Of a stretch of DNA of 27,643 bases, positions 8,368 to 16,367 are shown piece after piece (within the stretch, counting starts at the first letter, position 1; each line of letters begins with the position of its first letter). Origin of the DNA: Fidelibacterota bacterium UBA7303 (GTDB lineage: Bacteria > Fidelibacterota > Marinisomatia > Marinisomatales > UBA1611); the NCBI GenBank assembly GCA_002471805.1, contig DKQR01000200.1, positions 1 to 27,643 on the forward strand, in the 5' to 3' direction. The notes under the pieces are model-generated. The model did no database searches, was not told the origin of the DNA, and saw nothing but the letters and a program-made list of their open reading frames with translations. Position numbers and translations under genes: made by a program.

Positions 8368-9729
8368 TTAGAGAGATGAATTTTTTCTGTTTCGGAGCAT
8401 GCTAATAATATTTGTACTGTTCTCATCAAGGTATTTTTGAAAACTATCATAACCCACATCCTTGTAGGTTTGTTGAAAAATACTGTTATCAATATTTTTT
8501 TCAGACTGCATGAGTACTTTCAGTTCATTGAAACTCATCAAACCAGGATTGCCGTTAACGACAGGTTTTGGCAGTCCCAGCAGTGCCTGTAGCTCGTGTT
8601 TCCATGTAGGATAATCAGTAGCCTTTGTCTTGATAGGTAAAATTATTTCTTTTGTTCGGAGCGCTTTTTTATCAGTGCTAGATGTAATAACTGCCGCGGT
8701 AAGGATATTATTATTTGATGTTATTTCGTGTTTTTGATTAGCACGTTTTGTGATCTTCCTAGAGTCGGCTGGGGGTTTCTCTATTGATGGTACCGTTGAT
8801 GGCAAAGAAGAGATACCATATTGAACTGCCGGCTTTTTAACTGTTTTAATTGTAGTGGTGGCAACACTGTTATTTTCACTTTTGAATAAAGACTTATTTT
8901 TATTACGAGATTGATGATTCTTTCTGGCAATGGCTACATTGAACATATCTTCTACCAGGGATTTTGGCGGTACAATAGTGCTGGTTTGAGGAGTTTTTCC
9001 GGTACTATTGTCCTCCTTCAAATCCAGAGCGGGACGTTGACTATCTTGTGTTTGGTTTTTCAGGTTATTTTTTAAGGGTTTTTGTGTCATTCTGGTCTTT
9101 TTGGATATACCTGGTTTACGTTCCGATGCAGCAACACCCTTTTTCTGTATTGAGATCGATTCAGGTTGTTTTTCAGAACGCTGGTTAACCACATTGTTAT
9201 TTTCCTTAAAGGAAAAATCAGTTAACTCCTTCGGCAAACCATTTCCCTTCCCAGGAGCGGGATAGGACATGAGCCTGTTTTCATTTTTGATAATGACTTG
9301 GCTTTGGTCAATTAACACTATTTCACCTATATTTTCAATGGATTCACCCGCTGTGATTCCAAATATTTTCCCTCGGTAATCGATCTGTGCCTGGAAATTG
9401 TTTTCCCGTTGGTAAATGAGGGCAACACGGAGTGCACTTTTATTCCTGCGGGACCTGCGGCCACTGCCATCCAGAGACAGTACATTGGTGAGCATCATGG
9501 GCTCCTGCTGGATCATGAACTGGTAATTGTTTCGCTCTTCAAGTCGTTTCTCCAGGAAAGCAATTACATTTTCCAGTTCCTCATCTGTGCCAAACTGCAA
9601 ATTCCTGGAACGATCCTTTATTCTATCATATTTTTTATTCATTGGGAAAAGTTTGAACCCGGCAGCAATAATAGAAACCACGAAAAAACCAACAATGAGA
9701 TTCCAGATTGTTTTTGTACGATCACTCAT
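8368..9729 (-). CDS. pilP: PilP/GspC-like alignment protein with membrane anchor, long linker and extra C-terminal domain
   Basis: A 453-residue protein in the pilP position between pilO and pilQ. It has a single N-terminal membrane segment (about 9-28), a short coiled coil (48-66), and then a compact beta-rich domain at about 98-155 (LRVALIYQRENNFQAQIDY, ITAGESIENIGEIVLID) resembling the homology-region fold of PilP and GspC, which contacts the secretin. This is followed by about 200 residues of low-complexity Lys/Asn/Ser/Thr/Pro sequence (160-370) and a C-terminal folded segment (375-450, WKHELQALLGLPKPV) that I do not recognise. Classical PilP is about 175 residues and a lipoprotein; this one has no lipobox, and its anchor is GspC-like. 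Its ATG overlaps the pilO stop (ATGA). The alignment-protein role comes from position and the beta domain; the C-terminal part is unknown. Confidence 0.65.
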   Translation of the reverse strand: MSDRTKTIWNLIVGFFVVSIIAAGFKLFPMNKKYDRIKDRSRNLQFGTDEELENVIAFLEKRLEERNNYQFMIQQEPMMLTNVLSLDGSGRRSRRNKSALRVALIYQRENNFQAQIDYRGKIFGITAGESIENIGEIVLIDQSQVIIKNENRLMSYPAPGKGNGLPKELTDFSFKENNNVVNQRSEKQPESISIQKKGVAASERKPGISKKTRMTQKPLKNNLKNQTQDSQRPALDLKEDNSTGKTPQTSTIVPPKSLVEDMFNVAIARKNHQSRNKNKSLFKSENNSVATTTIKTVKKPAVQYGISSLPSTVPSIEKPPADSRKITKRANQKHEITSNNNILTAAVITSSTDKKALRTKEIILPIKTKATDYPTWKHELQALLGLPKPVVNGNPGLMSFNELKVLMQSEKNIDNSIFQQTYKDVGYDSFQKYLDENSTNIISMLRNRKNSSL

Positions 9730-10301
9730 GCGGACACCTTCGACTTCGATTTAACGAGAGTGATCGTGGCAAGGTTGACCACGAATTCCTGGTACATAAG
9801 GTCATTTTCACTGGCATTAGATCTAATACGTTCAATCCCATTTTTTACTTCGTATTCATCGATGGAGATCAGCCTTGGCGACCTTTCAATTTCTGATAAG
9901 AATTTTCCAAATTCTTCATAAGTGCATTTGAGAGTCAGATTATAGGGTGACTTAAAGTATTCTCCAACGCGGACCCGTTCCTTTGGTTTGATATTCAGCA
10001 GTTCAATATCGAGTTCATCCATCATATCGGTCAGGTTTTTCAGGAAAGGAAGGCTGGCATCTTCTGCTAGCGAATCCATTTGTGAAAGAGCCAGGTTTTC
10101 CTGGAATAAGGTGAATACACGGTCCAGCTGACTGGCCAGTATCTGGGCACTGATCAGGTTCTCATTCAGCTCTGCTTGTTCATCCTCAAGGACAGATATT
10201 TGCAATGGTTTATCCCCAATAAGTACTGCTGCACCACTCCAGTAAGAAACGGACAAAATAATCAGCACTCCAAATAAGATTATATTTCTTTTTTCCGCCA
10301 T
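9726..10301 (-). CDS. pilO: Type IV pilus alignment protein PilO
   Basis: A 191-residue bitopic inner-membrane protein that pairs with PilN and links the cytoplasmic PilM ring to the periplasmic PilP/PilQ parts. One membrane segment near 7-29 is followed by a coiled coil (about 35-72, VLEDEQAELNENLISAQILA). A ferredoxin-like periplasmic domain then contains LLNIKPKERVRVGEYFKSPY near 101-120, CTYEEFGKFLSEIERSPRLI and SIDEYEV, all typical of PilO. It starts 8 bases after pilN and overlaps the next gene by four bases. Length is normal. No strong Shine-Dalgarno is visible. Confidence 0.93.
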   Translation of the reverse strand: MAEKRNIILFGVLIILSVSYWSGAAVLIGDKPLQISVLEDEQAELNENLISAQILASQLDRVFTLFQENLALSQMDSLAEDASLPFLKNLTDMMDELDIELLNIKPKERVRVGEYFKSPYNLTLKCTYEEFGKFLSEIERSPRLISIDEYEVKNGIERIRSNASENDLMYQEFVVNLATITLVKSKSKVSA

Positions 10302-10309
10302 GATATTAT

Positions 10310-10903
10310 TTAGGAATATCGCCCAACAGTTTTCTTTTTCACCGCGGCTTCAAACTCAAAACGTATGATTTCCTGACCTCGAATGCTGATCCTGCCATAA
10401 TCTTCCAATTTGATCCTGCTGAAATTGTCGGAGAATTTCTTGTTCGCTTTCAGGGTTTGTAAATATTCATCAATGATCTCAAAATCCTTGCGGTCCTCGA
10501 ACGTCAATGCAATACCATTGATCACCATTTTCTGCCTTTTGAAGCGCAAACCGGTAATGGTCATGTCATCCGGTGTCATGCTGCCCAGCATTTCTAGGTT
10601 CTTGGCCCACAGAAAACGATTCTGTTCCAGGTCCGCGAAACTCAGGATATCATCTTTTGATAAATTTTTTCCCCGGGATTGCAATTGCTTTATTTCCACT
10701 TTCAAGCGCGCAATCTCTGACTTTTTTTGTACAATGATGCCATTATAGCCTGAATTGATCATCCATACTCTCCCGTTGGCTCCCAGGAGCAATACAATGA
10801 GCATAGCGAACACAGCCCAGCGTCCCCGTTCCCGAATGCGCTCCAGCCGGGTTTCGGCGCTTTCCGCCTTGTTGAGATTGATAACAATGTACGTTTTACT
10901 CAC
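10310..10903 (-). CDS. pilN: Type IV pilus alignment protein PilN
   Basis: A 197-residue inner-membrane partner of PilO. The chosen start is the GTG at 10903, whose reading begins VSKTYIVINLNKAE. The INLN motif at 8-11 is the short cytoplasmic segment by which PilN docks on PilM. A strong GGGGAGG lies 8 bases upstream of this GTG. The open frame extends 40 codons further but that part lies wholly inside pilM and does not resemble PilN. A membrane segment near 28-48, a coiled coil near 53-80 (KKSEIARLKVEIKQLQ) and a periplasmic ferredoxin-like domain (MTPDDMTITGLRFKRQKMVI) complete the family pattern. It overlaps the end of pilM by 8 bases (GTGAGTAA), a sign of coupled translation. Confidence 0.93.
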   Translation of the reverse strand: MSKTYIVINLNKAESAETRLERIRERGRWAVFAMLIVLLLGANGRVWMINSGYNGIIVQKKSEIARLKVEIKQLQSRGKNLSKDDILSFADLEQNRFLWAKNLEMLGSMTPDDMTITGLRFKRQKMVINGIALTFEDRKDFEIIDEYLQTLKANKKFSDNFSRIKLEDYGRISIRGQEIIRFEFEAAVKKKTVGRYS

Positions 10904-11954
10904 GTTCCATGCCTCCCCGTATTCCCAGGCCCAGAGCAACCGTATACTGATTGGGATTGGTAACGGAAAAATCAGCACCGCCATTGATGTTCTCAAACGG
11001 ATTAAACACTGCCGTATCCACATTTAATTTGCTCGATATAAAATCTGCTAAACCCGGTGTCACTGCGGCACCGCCGGTGAGAAATATTTTCAGGAAGAAA
11101 CTTTGCCCCGTTTGTTTAGCATAGAATCGTAGGGATCGGCGTATATCCTCTACAAGATTATCATATACAGTACGTTCCGCAATTCTAACATTATCGATTC
11201 CATCATCGGCGCTGGTCTTTATCATGCATGATAACCCTTCCTTGAATAAGAGGTCCTGGGCATCCGTGTAACTGATTTCATGTTTTGCTGCTGTTTCCTT
11301 GACAAAATGATACCCGCCAAGCGGCAGATCACGTGTAAAAAATTCCTGCCCCTGGCCATACACCACCAGGCTGGATGTTACAGCCCCTATATCAACAATC
11401 ACAACCAGACCGTCTTCCGGAATATCCTTGACAAAAGTGACAGCATTACTGAGGGCAATTGGATTTACATCCACAATTCCAGGCTTCAGACCGCATTCTC
11501 TTAACAGGCTCACATGGCTGTTGATAACCCCTTTTGTACAGGCGACCAGGCCAACGTCAATTTTGTCTATTTCCCGGCTGTTAGATCCAAAGATTTGATA
11601 ATCAATCACAGCATCGGTTCCATCCATGGGAATATGTTTCCTGGCTTCAAAGGTCATCGCCGATTGCAGTTCATCTGACGGCATTTCCATGGTGGTGATC
11701 TGCTTAATACTGGATGAAGAACCATTGATACCACTGATCACACTCTTCACACGCTTGGGATTTAAGCCCTGCTGCCGCAACAGCTCTTTTACAGCCATCA
11801 CCCAATGAGTATGATCAATCTTTTCCGGGTCATAGGTCGCATTAAGCTCAGGGACGAGACGCAACCCGGCATCCAGGACCTTATACTCGTCCCTGGATTT
11901 CTCTACAGTTACCATTTTCACATACTGTCTTCCAATATCCAAACCTAGATACAT
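10896..11954 (-). CDS. pilM: Type IV pilus assembly actin-like ATPase PilM
   Basis: A 352-residue cytoplasmic actin/FtsA-like protein that forms the cytoplasmic ring and binds the N-terminus of PilN. Nucleotide-binding motifs are visible: phosphate-1 LGLDIGRQYVKM at 3-14, phosphate-2 IVDIGAVTSSLVVY at 186-199, and the adenosine motif FLTGGAAVTPGLADFI at 291-306. The FEARKHIPM block at 102-110 and VDVNPIALSNA at 161-171 are typical of PilM. A GAGG Shine-Dalgarno sits before the ATG. The gene lies 19 bases after the PilX-like gene and overlaps pilN. Length and motifs are normal. Confidence 0.96.
   Translation of the reverse strand: MYLGLDIGRQYVKMVTVEKSRDEYKVLDAGLRLVPELNATYDPEKIDHTHWVMAVKELLRQQGLNPKRVKSVISGINGSSSSIKQITTMEMPSDELQSAMTFEARKHIPMDGTDAVIDYQIFGSNSREIDKIDVGLVACTKGVINSHVSLLRECGLKPGIVDVNPIALSNAVTFVKDIPEDGLVVIVDIGAVTSSLVVYGQGQEFFTRDLPLGGYHFVKETAAKHEISYTDAQDLLFKEGLSCMIKTSADDGIDNVRIAERTVYDNLVEDIRRSLRFYAKQTGQSFFLKIFLTGGAAVTPGLADFISSKLNVDTAVFNPFENINGGADFSVTNPNQYTVALGLGIRGGMERE
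10912..10918 (-). promoter_or_regulatory. Ribosome binding site deciding the pilN GTG start
   Basis: GGGGAGG on the minus strand, 8 bases before the GTG at 10903 and within the last codons of pilM. It is the reason for preferring the GTG start over the longer open frame that runs back into pilM. Confidence 0.7.
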
Positions 11955-11973
11955 TTTGACCTCATATTCACTG

Positions 11974-14205
11974 TTAGAAGGTTTCCAATTCTCCGTAAGA
12001 AGCCATTTTCAGGATCACAGCATTATTGGTACTTTGCAAATCAGGGAAATAGGGCGGCGGTCTCAGGCGCAGATTCCAGTCATAATGATAGTTTTTATCA
12101 TACCCTATGCCAGGCGACACATTATATGGTCCGGGGAAGTTCCTCTTCATATAGCCGCGCTTAAATTGGACAATAGAGCCCCATAGGTTGATATAGCCCC
12201 GGTAATCATCGGTTCCTGTATAAATACCTCCTACACCGGCAGACCGGTAATAATTACGGTGCCCGCCGCGCCCATCCGCAATGATCCCATAAGACAAACC
12301 ATCATTCCAGTCATGATAGTCTTGAAGTGTATTTTGCCAGTAATGGGCAATAAAGCCGCCATTCATGGCCAGGATAGATGCATTGATGATAATATCCGTT
12401 CCATACTGCTGCCCCCGTGCACCGTTGGGTCTGGTATTGGCGATAATGACACTGCCGCCGGCGATCAAGCCCAGCATATTGTCTGTTCCGCCGTCCTGGG
12501 GATGAATGACTTCACCGCTTGCATAGGAATCAATGTAGACAATGTCATTGATAAGCCAGATATTCCCCCAGACCCGGTCAATCTTATCTTCGTCATCATG
12601 GCGCCTGTATTCAGTAAAATCATCCGTTACAATAGTATATTGTCCATCGACAATACCCCGTACAAGCACCTGACCGCCCTTAACGTAAAGTACCTGCGGG
12701 CTAGAGCCTTTGGAAAAAAATGTGCGAGCCATATAAACGTATTCACTATCGTAGATCAGGTCTGGACAGGTAAAAATATCACAATTGGTGCCTGCAAGAC
12801 CCCCAGCGTTCCAGTATTCAAAATCAAAATGCTGAATCCGGCCCGCTTCGCAATAATCCGTTCCATTGTCCAGATGGTCATGAAAATACTGGAATTCATT
12901 CCATTCCACATTTTCAGCTAGCCCCGTAGGTGCGCTGGCATTGATGAACTTTACAGATTCATTATGCAGAAACCCCTCGCTGCCCGGACCGATATAAGTG
13001 ATGTTTCCGCCTTCAATGGTAACCAGGATCCGGTCTTCCCCGAGGGGCAGGGCGTTTGTGGCTTGAAACAGTACAATTTTTGAACCATCTGAGTTTTCAA
13101 TACGAATATTGTCGCCCCCTTCAATGAGAGCGATTATCTCATCCTGTACATTGCTGCCGCCGGCGTCGAAGGCACTCATGACCAGAAAATTATCAATATA
13201 ACCGACTTCGGGCGTGAATTGGTTATCGGGGCCAAAATGGAGCCCTGAAGAATTCACAAGTAACCCGGTATTCTCTGCGTCCCATATAAAATCATATTCT
13301 GCCGGCGGACTTCCCACCGGAGGAATATTATACCACCACTGTGCAACCCAGTATCCCCCCGGGACAAAATTGATCTCGGTCATCACCAGGGTATCTTTTT
13401 TGCCGTTCCTGAACAGCATATTATCCGCTTCAAAAACCCGGTTGGCGTGAGCCCTGGTTACATCAGCAGAATTTTCCGGCGGGAAAATGATAGCATCCAC
13501 CGTATCAAGGATGGTGATCGTTTCTCCGCCGACATCTTCTTCAAAGACACTTTCATCACAGGCACCCCAGCTGCCGATACCTCCGCCATCAGCTACTGCT
13601 TCATGGGTGATATTGACTTCACCAGAAAATTCAGGACAGCCATAATTACTAAATATGATATCTCCGTTGGTGTGCACCTTTCCTTCGAGCTGGTCATTGG
13701 CACCAAAATTCACTGTGCCCGTATTACCCGGTCCGATAGGTTTCTCTTCATTGGTGAAATACATGAATTCCTCAAAACCCTGGGGGACCATGGAAGTGTA
13801 TACGGTTCGCTCAATAGAAACATCGGTACCGCTGGTGCTGACATATTCAGCAACACCGGTGGATTGGGCAATGTATTGTTTCCGCGTGGAGTTGGGCAAC
13901 AATTCTGTTCTAGCTAAAATATTTTTATACTTACCGATCGGTTCCCCATTCTCATCATCGCCGTAGCTCATTCCTTCTGCATAGAGTGTGGTGTCCCCAG
14001 TGATCTGGGGCAATATAACAACCCCAACTTCATTCAGCCCTGCCTCGGCCACATACAACGCCTTCCATTCCGCATAGCGGTATTTTTCCATGGCTGCCTG
14101 GCTGAATGCATTTTTTAAATAGGCAATGGTAAAACTCATACTAACCAGGGTAAATAAAATAGCCAGTGGGGCGGTGCTACCGGGTATCAAAGACTTAAGC
14201 TTCAT
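11974..14205 (-). CDS. Large PilX/GspK-like minor pilin-type protein with a beta-rich surface domain
   Basis: A 743-residue protein in the minor-pilin block. It has an N-terminal hydrophobic helix (about 12-32) followed by KALYVAEAGLNE at 48-59, the signature of the PilX N-terminal family. The helix follows G9 (IPG/STAPL), but the position equivalent to pilin Glu+5 is Leu; GspK, a tip pseudopilin, likewise lacks this Glu. The remaining ~700 residues are beta-rich: FGANDQLEGKVHTNGDI at 167-183, CPEFSGEV at 190-197, and a C-terminal part with GLIAGGSVIIAN, INASILAMNGGFIAHY, SIVQFKRGYMKRNF and RPPPYFPD. This layout resembles unnamed DUF4900-like proteins recalled from other pilus loci. The start has a strong GGAGGCGGAG site and overlaps the preceding prepilin gene by 11 bases. 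A tip or adhesive role is inferred. Confidence 0.75.
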   Translation of the reverse strand: MKLKSLIPGSTAPLAILFTLVSMSFTIAYLKNAFSQAAMEKYRYAEWKALYVAEAGLNEVGVVILPQITGDTTLYAEGMSYGDDENGEPIGKYKNILARTELLPNSTRKQYIAQSTGVAEYVSTSGTDVSIERTVYTSMVPQGFEEFMYFTNEEKPIGPGNTGTVNFGANDQLEGKVHTNGDIIFSNYGCPEFSGEVNITHEAVADGGGIGSWGACDESVFEEDVGGETITILDTVDAIIFPPENSADVTRAHANRVFEADNMLFRNGKKDTLVMTEINFVPGGYWVAQWWYNIPPVGSPPAEYDFIWDAENTGLLVNSSGLHFGPDNQFTPEVGYIDNFLVMSAFDAGGSNVQDEIIALIEGGDNIRIENSDGSKIVLFQATNALPLGEDRILVTIEGGNITYIGPGSEGFLHNESVKFINASAPTGLAENVEWNEFQYFHDHLDNGTDYCEAGRIQHFDFEYWNAGGLAGTNCDIFTCPDLIYDSEYVYMARTFFSKGSSPQVLYVKGGQVLVRGIVDGQYTIVTDDFTEYRRHDDEDKIDRVWGNIWLINDIVYIDSYASGEVIHPQDGGTDNMLGLIAGGSVIIANTRPNGARGQQYGTDIIINASILAMNGGFIAHYWQNTLQDYHDWNDGLSYGIIADGRGGHRNYYRSAGVGGIYTGTDDYRGYINLWGSIVQFKRGYMKRNFPGPYNVSPGIGYDKNYHYDWNLRLRPPPYFPDLQSTNNAVILKMASYGELETF

Positions 14206-14830
14206 CGTCTCCGCCTCCCATTGAGTTTGTGATTTTCGTTTGAATATATGCAGTGCCTAAAAAAAGTGTACGATGAAAATAATGATCTTCTTTCACGGTA
14301 CCGGCTTCATCCATCACATCTGATTCCATGGTTAGGATCAGTTCCAGATGCATGAAGGATCGTTTGAATTCAGTCATCCCAGGATGACTGGATGGCTCAT
14401 AATTCGCGGTAAAATCTTTCAGATACAATGTCCGCTGCCCGTTATCACGAAATACACCACGGTTTGGAAACTCCAGAACACCATCCAGGGGGACATCATC
14501 GTTAAATTCAATTCCTTCACTGGCACGACATGAAATGACCAGATCCGGTGTTAGGCTTTGAAACTGATTATACAGTTTCAAGCGCGAAAAACCGTTTAAA
14601 CCATCGATTTCCACTTTTTGGGACAGCTGCAGTTCACGGGTTATTTCACGCATAATATTATTCCCGTATTGGCGCAGATCCTGCCGCACGGTATCCGTCT
14701 GGTAATGGAGCATCACCGCCTGGGCTGCGGAAGTCATACCCAGACCAATAATACTGGCCACCACGATCACAGCAGAGAGTTCTATGAGCGTCATACCGAC
14801 CGATGATATTTTGAATATCTTTTTCATCAT
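14195..14830 (-). CDS. Type IV minor prepilin, PilW-like
   Basis: A 211-residue prepilin. The leader MMKKIFKISSVG ends at G12, followed by MTLIELSAVIVVASIIGLGM, giving Met at +1 and the conserved Glu17 at +5. Met at +1 is less common than Phe but is used. A long hydrophobic helix is followed by a helical spine (LRQYGNNIMREITRELQLSQ near 58-77) and a globular part, as in PilW/GspJ-type minor pilins. The ATG overlaps the stop of the upstream prepilin (ATGA). A second Met at position 2 is an equally possible start. Assignment as a minor prepilin is firm; the PilW label rests on size and position. Confidence 0.85.
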   Translation of the reverse strand: MMKKIFKISSVGMTLIELSAVIVVASIIGLGMTSAAQAVMLHYQTDTVRQDLRQYGNNIMREITRELQLSQKVEIDGLNGFSRLKLYNQFQSLTPDLVISCRASEGIEFNDDVPLDGVLEFPNRGVFRDNGQRTLYLKDFTANYEPSSHPGMTEFKRSFMHLELILTMESDVMDEAGTVKEDHYFHRTLFLGTAYIQTKITNSMGGGDDEA

Positions 14831-15303
14831 AATTCAAACACGCTCATTACGGTGGACAGTTTTCTTTCCTTGGAAACATTTCCGGAGTAGCGGCTTGGCG
14901 GAGCCGCCAGATAATCATACCACCTGATCCAGCACTCCAGTTCGTAACGTTTAAAATCTGTAGTACCATGGTTCGTGTTTCCATCTAAACGTCGGATATC
15001 GTAATACAATTTTGCCCGAATCTTGTACCTGGACTGTGCGGACCCAACCAGATAAATCTCATCTCCCTCCAGGTCGCCTGCAAGTTCTGAAGGAGAAATG
15101 GCACCATCCGCAATCCGCCCTTTCCAGTATTCCATATAATTCAGCAGTTCCTCGGAGGCTCTTTCCTTCACTTCCAGGGCATGCAGTTCACCGCGGGCAT
15201 GTACAACACCCATTAGCAGACCCACGGCCGCAATGGAAATGATAACGGTAGCCGTCATGACCTCGATGAATCCGATACCGCTATATGTTTTTTTAAAATT
15301 CAT
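14827..15303 (-). CDS. Type IV minor prepilin, PilV-like
   Basis: A 158-residue prepilin. The N-terminus is MNFKKTYSG then IGFIEVMTATVIISIAAVGLLM. Cleavage after G9 puts Glu14 at +5, as in pilins; cleavage after G11 would put Glu at +3, so the G9 site is preferred. After the hydrophobic helix, the spine (ARGELHALEVKERASEELLNYMEYW) and a beta part containing EIYLVGSAQSRYKIRAKLYY are typical of PilV/GspI-type minor pilins. It begins 5 bases after the pilT stop and overlaps the next prepilin gene by four bases. Confidence 0.83.
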   Translation of the reverse strand: MNFKKTYSGIGFIEVMTATVIISIAAVGLLMGVVHARGELHALEVKERASEELLNYMEYWKGRIADGAISPSELAGDLEGDEIYLVGSAQSRYKIRAKLYYDIRRLDGNTNHGTTDFKRYELECWIRWYDYLAAPPSRYSGNVSKERKLSTVMSVFEL

Positions 15304-15308
15304 CCGGT

Positions 15309-16361
15309 TTAAAGTACATTCTGCGCGAAAAGTTTTGGATTTTCGGCTATACCCTTTGCTGTTTTTCGTTCAATACTCCCCTGGGTAACCAACCTCTGCA
15401 GGTCTTGATCCAGAGACTGCATTCCTTCTACACCGCCGGACTGTATAATAGATGGGATCTGGTAGATCCTGTCTTCACGAATCAGGTTCCGAATAGCGGT
15501 AGTGGCAATCATGACTTCACAGGCAGGTACCCGGCTCTTACCATCCTTTGTAGGTAACAGTTTCTGGGCGATAACTGCTTCCAGGCTTTCAGAAAGCATG
15601 GATCTGATTTGCCCTTTCTGCCCCGGCGGAAATATATCAATGATACGATCTATGGTTTTTACCGCACTGGAGGTATGCAGGGTGGATAATACAAGATGGC
15701 CCGTCTCAGCTGCTGTCAGTGCCAGAGAGATCGTTTCCAGATCACGCATTTCACCCACCAGGATCACATCCGGATCTTCCCGCAGTGCTGCGCGCATGGC
15801 GTTGGCAAAACTATGGGTATTAGCACCCAGTTCCCGCTGGTTTATCAAGCTTTCCTTGGTATGATGGTAATACTCCACAGGATCTTCTATAGTGATAATG
15901 TGGCACTTACGTTTGATATTGATATGATCAACCATAGCGGCCAATGTAGTGCTTTTCCCTGAACCTGTCGGCCCGGTAAGAAGTACCAGCCCTCTGTCCA
16001 GCAGCGCCAGATTCATTAAAACGGGAGGAATTCCCAGTTCCTCACTGTCTTTTACCACCTCCGGAATGGTCCTGAAGACACCGGCCAGACCTTTGACCTG
16101 GTTAAAAAAATTGACCCGAAAGCGCCCTTTGCCATCAAGGCTGGCTGAAAAGTCAATTTCTTTTTTCTCCTGAAATACCTGGATCTGATCTTCATCCATG
16201 ACCTGAGGAATAATGGACTCCATGTCACCCTCTAGCAAAGGGTCCATATCAAGCGGTTTCATGGTGCCGTTGATGCGTACCATAGGTACAGACCCCACAC
16301 TGAGGTGCAGGTCTGAGGCACCGCTGTCTATAGAATATTCCAGTAGTTTATTGATATTCAC
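15309..16361 (-). CDS. pilT: Type IV pilus retraction ATPase PilT
   Basis: A 350-residue hexameric ATPase that depolymerises the pilus and powers twitching. Visible motifs are the N-terminal SGASDLHLSVGSVPMVRING (13-32), Walker A GPTGSGKST at 130-138, Asp box ITIEDPVEYYHH at 156-167, Walker B DPDVILVGEMRD at 196-207, His box TGHLVLSTLHT at 220-230, and the PilT-specific AIRNLIRE at 289-296 needed for retraction. There is no tetracysteine, which distinguishes it from PilB. The start is a GTG with GAGGAG 9 bases upstream, inside the end of pilA. Its place directly after pilA in the same operon is unusual compared with proteobacterial pil loci. Confidence 0.97.
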   Translation of the reverse strand: MNINKLLEYSIDSGASDLHLSVGSVPMVRINGTMKPLDMDPLLEGDMESIIPQVMDEDQIQVFQEKKEIDFSASLDGKGRFRVNFFNQVKGLAGVFRTIPEVVKDSEELGIPPVLMNLALLDRGLVLLTGPTGSGKSTTLAAMVDHINIKRKCHIITIEDPVEYYHHTKESLINQRELGANTHSFANAMRAALREDPDVILVGEMRDLETISLALTAAETGHLVLSTLHTSSAVKTIDRIIDIFPPGQKGQIRSMLSESLEAVIAQKLLPTKDGKSRVPACEVMIATTAIRNLIREDRIYQIPSIIQSGGVEGMQSLDQDLQRLVTQGSIERKTAKGIAENPKLFAQNVL

Positions 16362-16367
16362 AGTGCA

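Noticed and set aside
9409..9921. Plus-strand open frame of 170 codons spanning the pilO/pilP junction
   Set aside because: It is antisense across two pilus genes, with no ribosome site or family resemblance.
10904..11023. Forty-codon N-terminal extension of PilN
   Set aside because: The extension lies wholly within pilM in another frame, lacks similarity to PilN, and the GTG at 10903 has a strong Shine-Dalgarno and yields the INLN motif at the expected place.
12259..12921. Plus-strand open frame of 220 codons opposite the PilX-like gene
   Set aside because: It is antisense to a well-supported gene, has no recognisable domain, and the opposite frame carries the PilX signature and operon overlaps.
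14371..14390. Perfect palindrome with 9-base arms and CA centre (CAGTCATCC...GGATGACTG)
   Set aside because: It lies inside the PilW-like coding sequence, the symmetry does not extend beyond the arms and no second copy was noticed. Chance or codon-driven symmetry is the simplest explanation.
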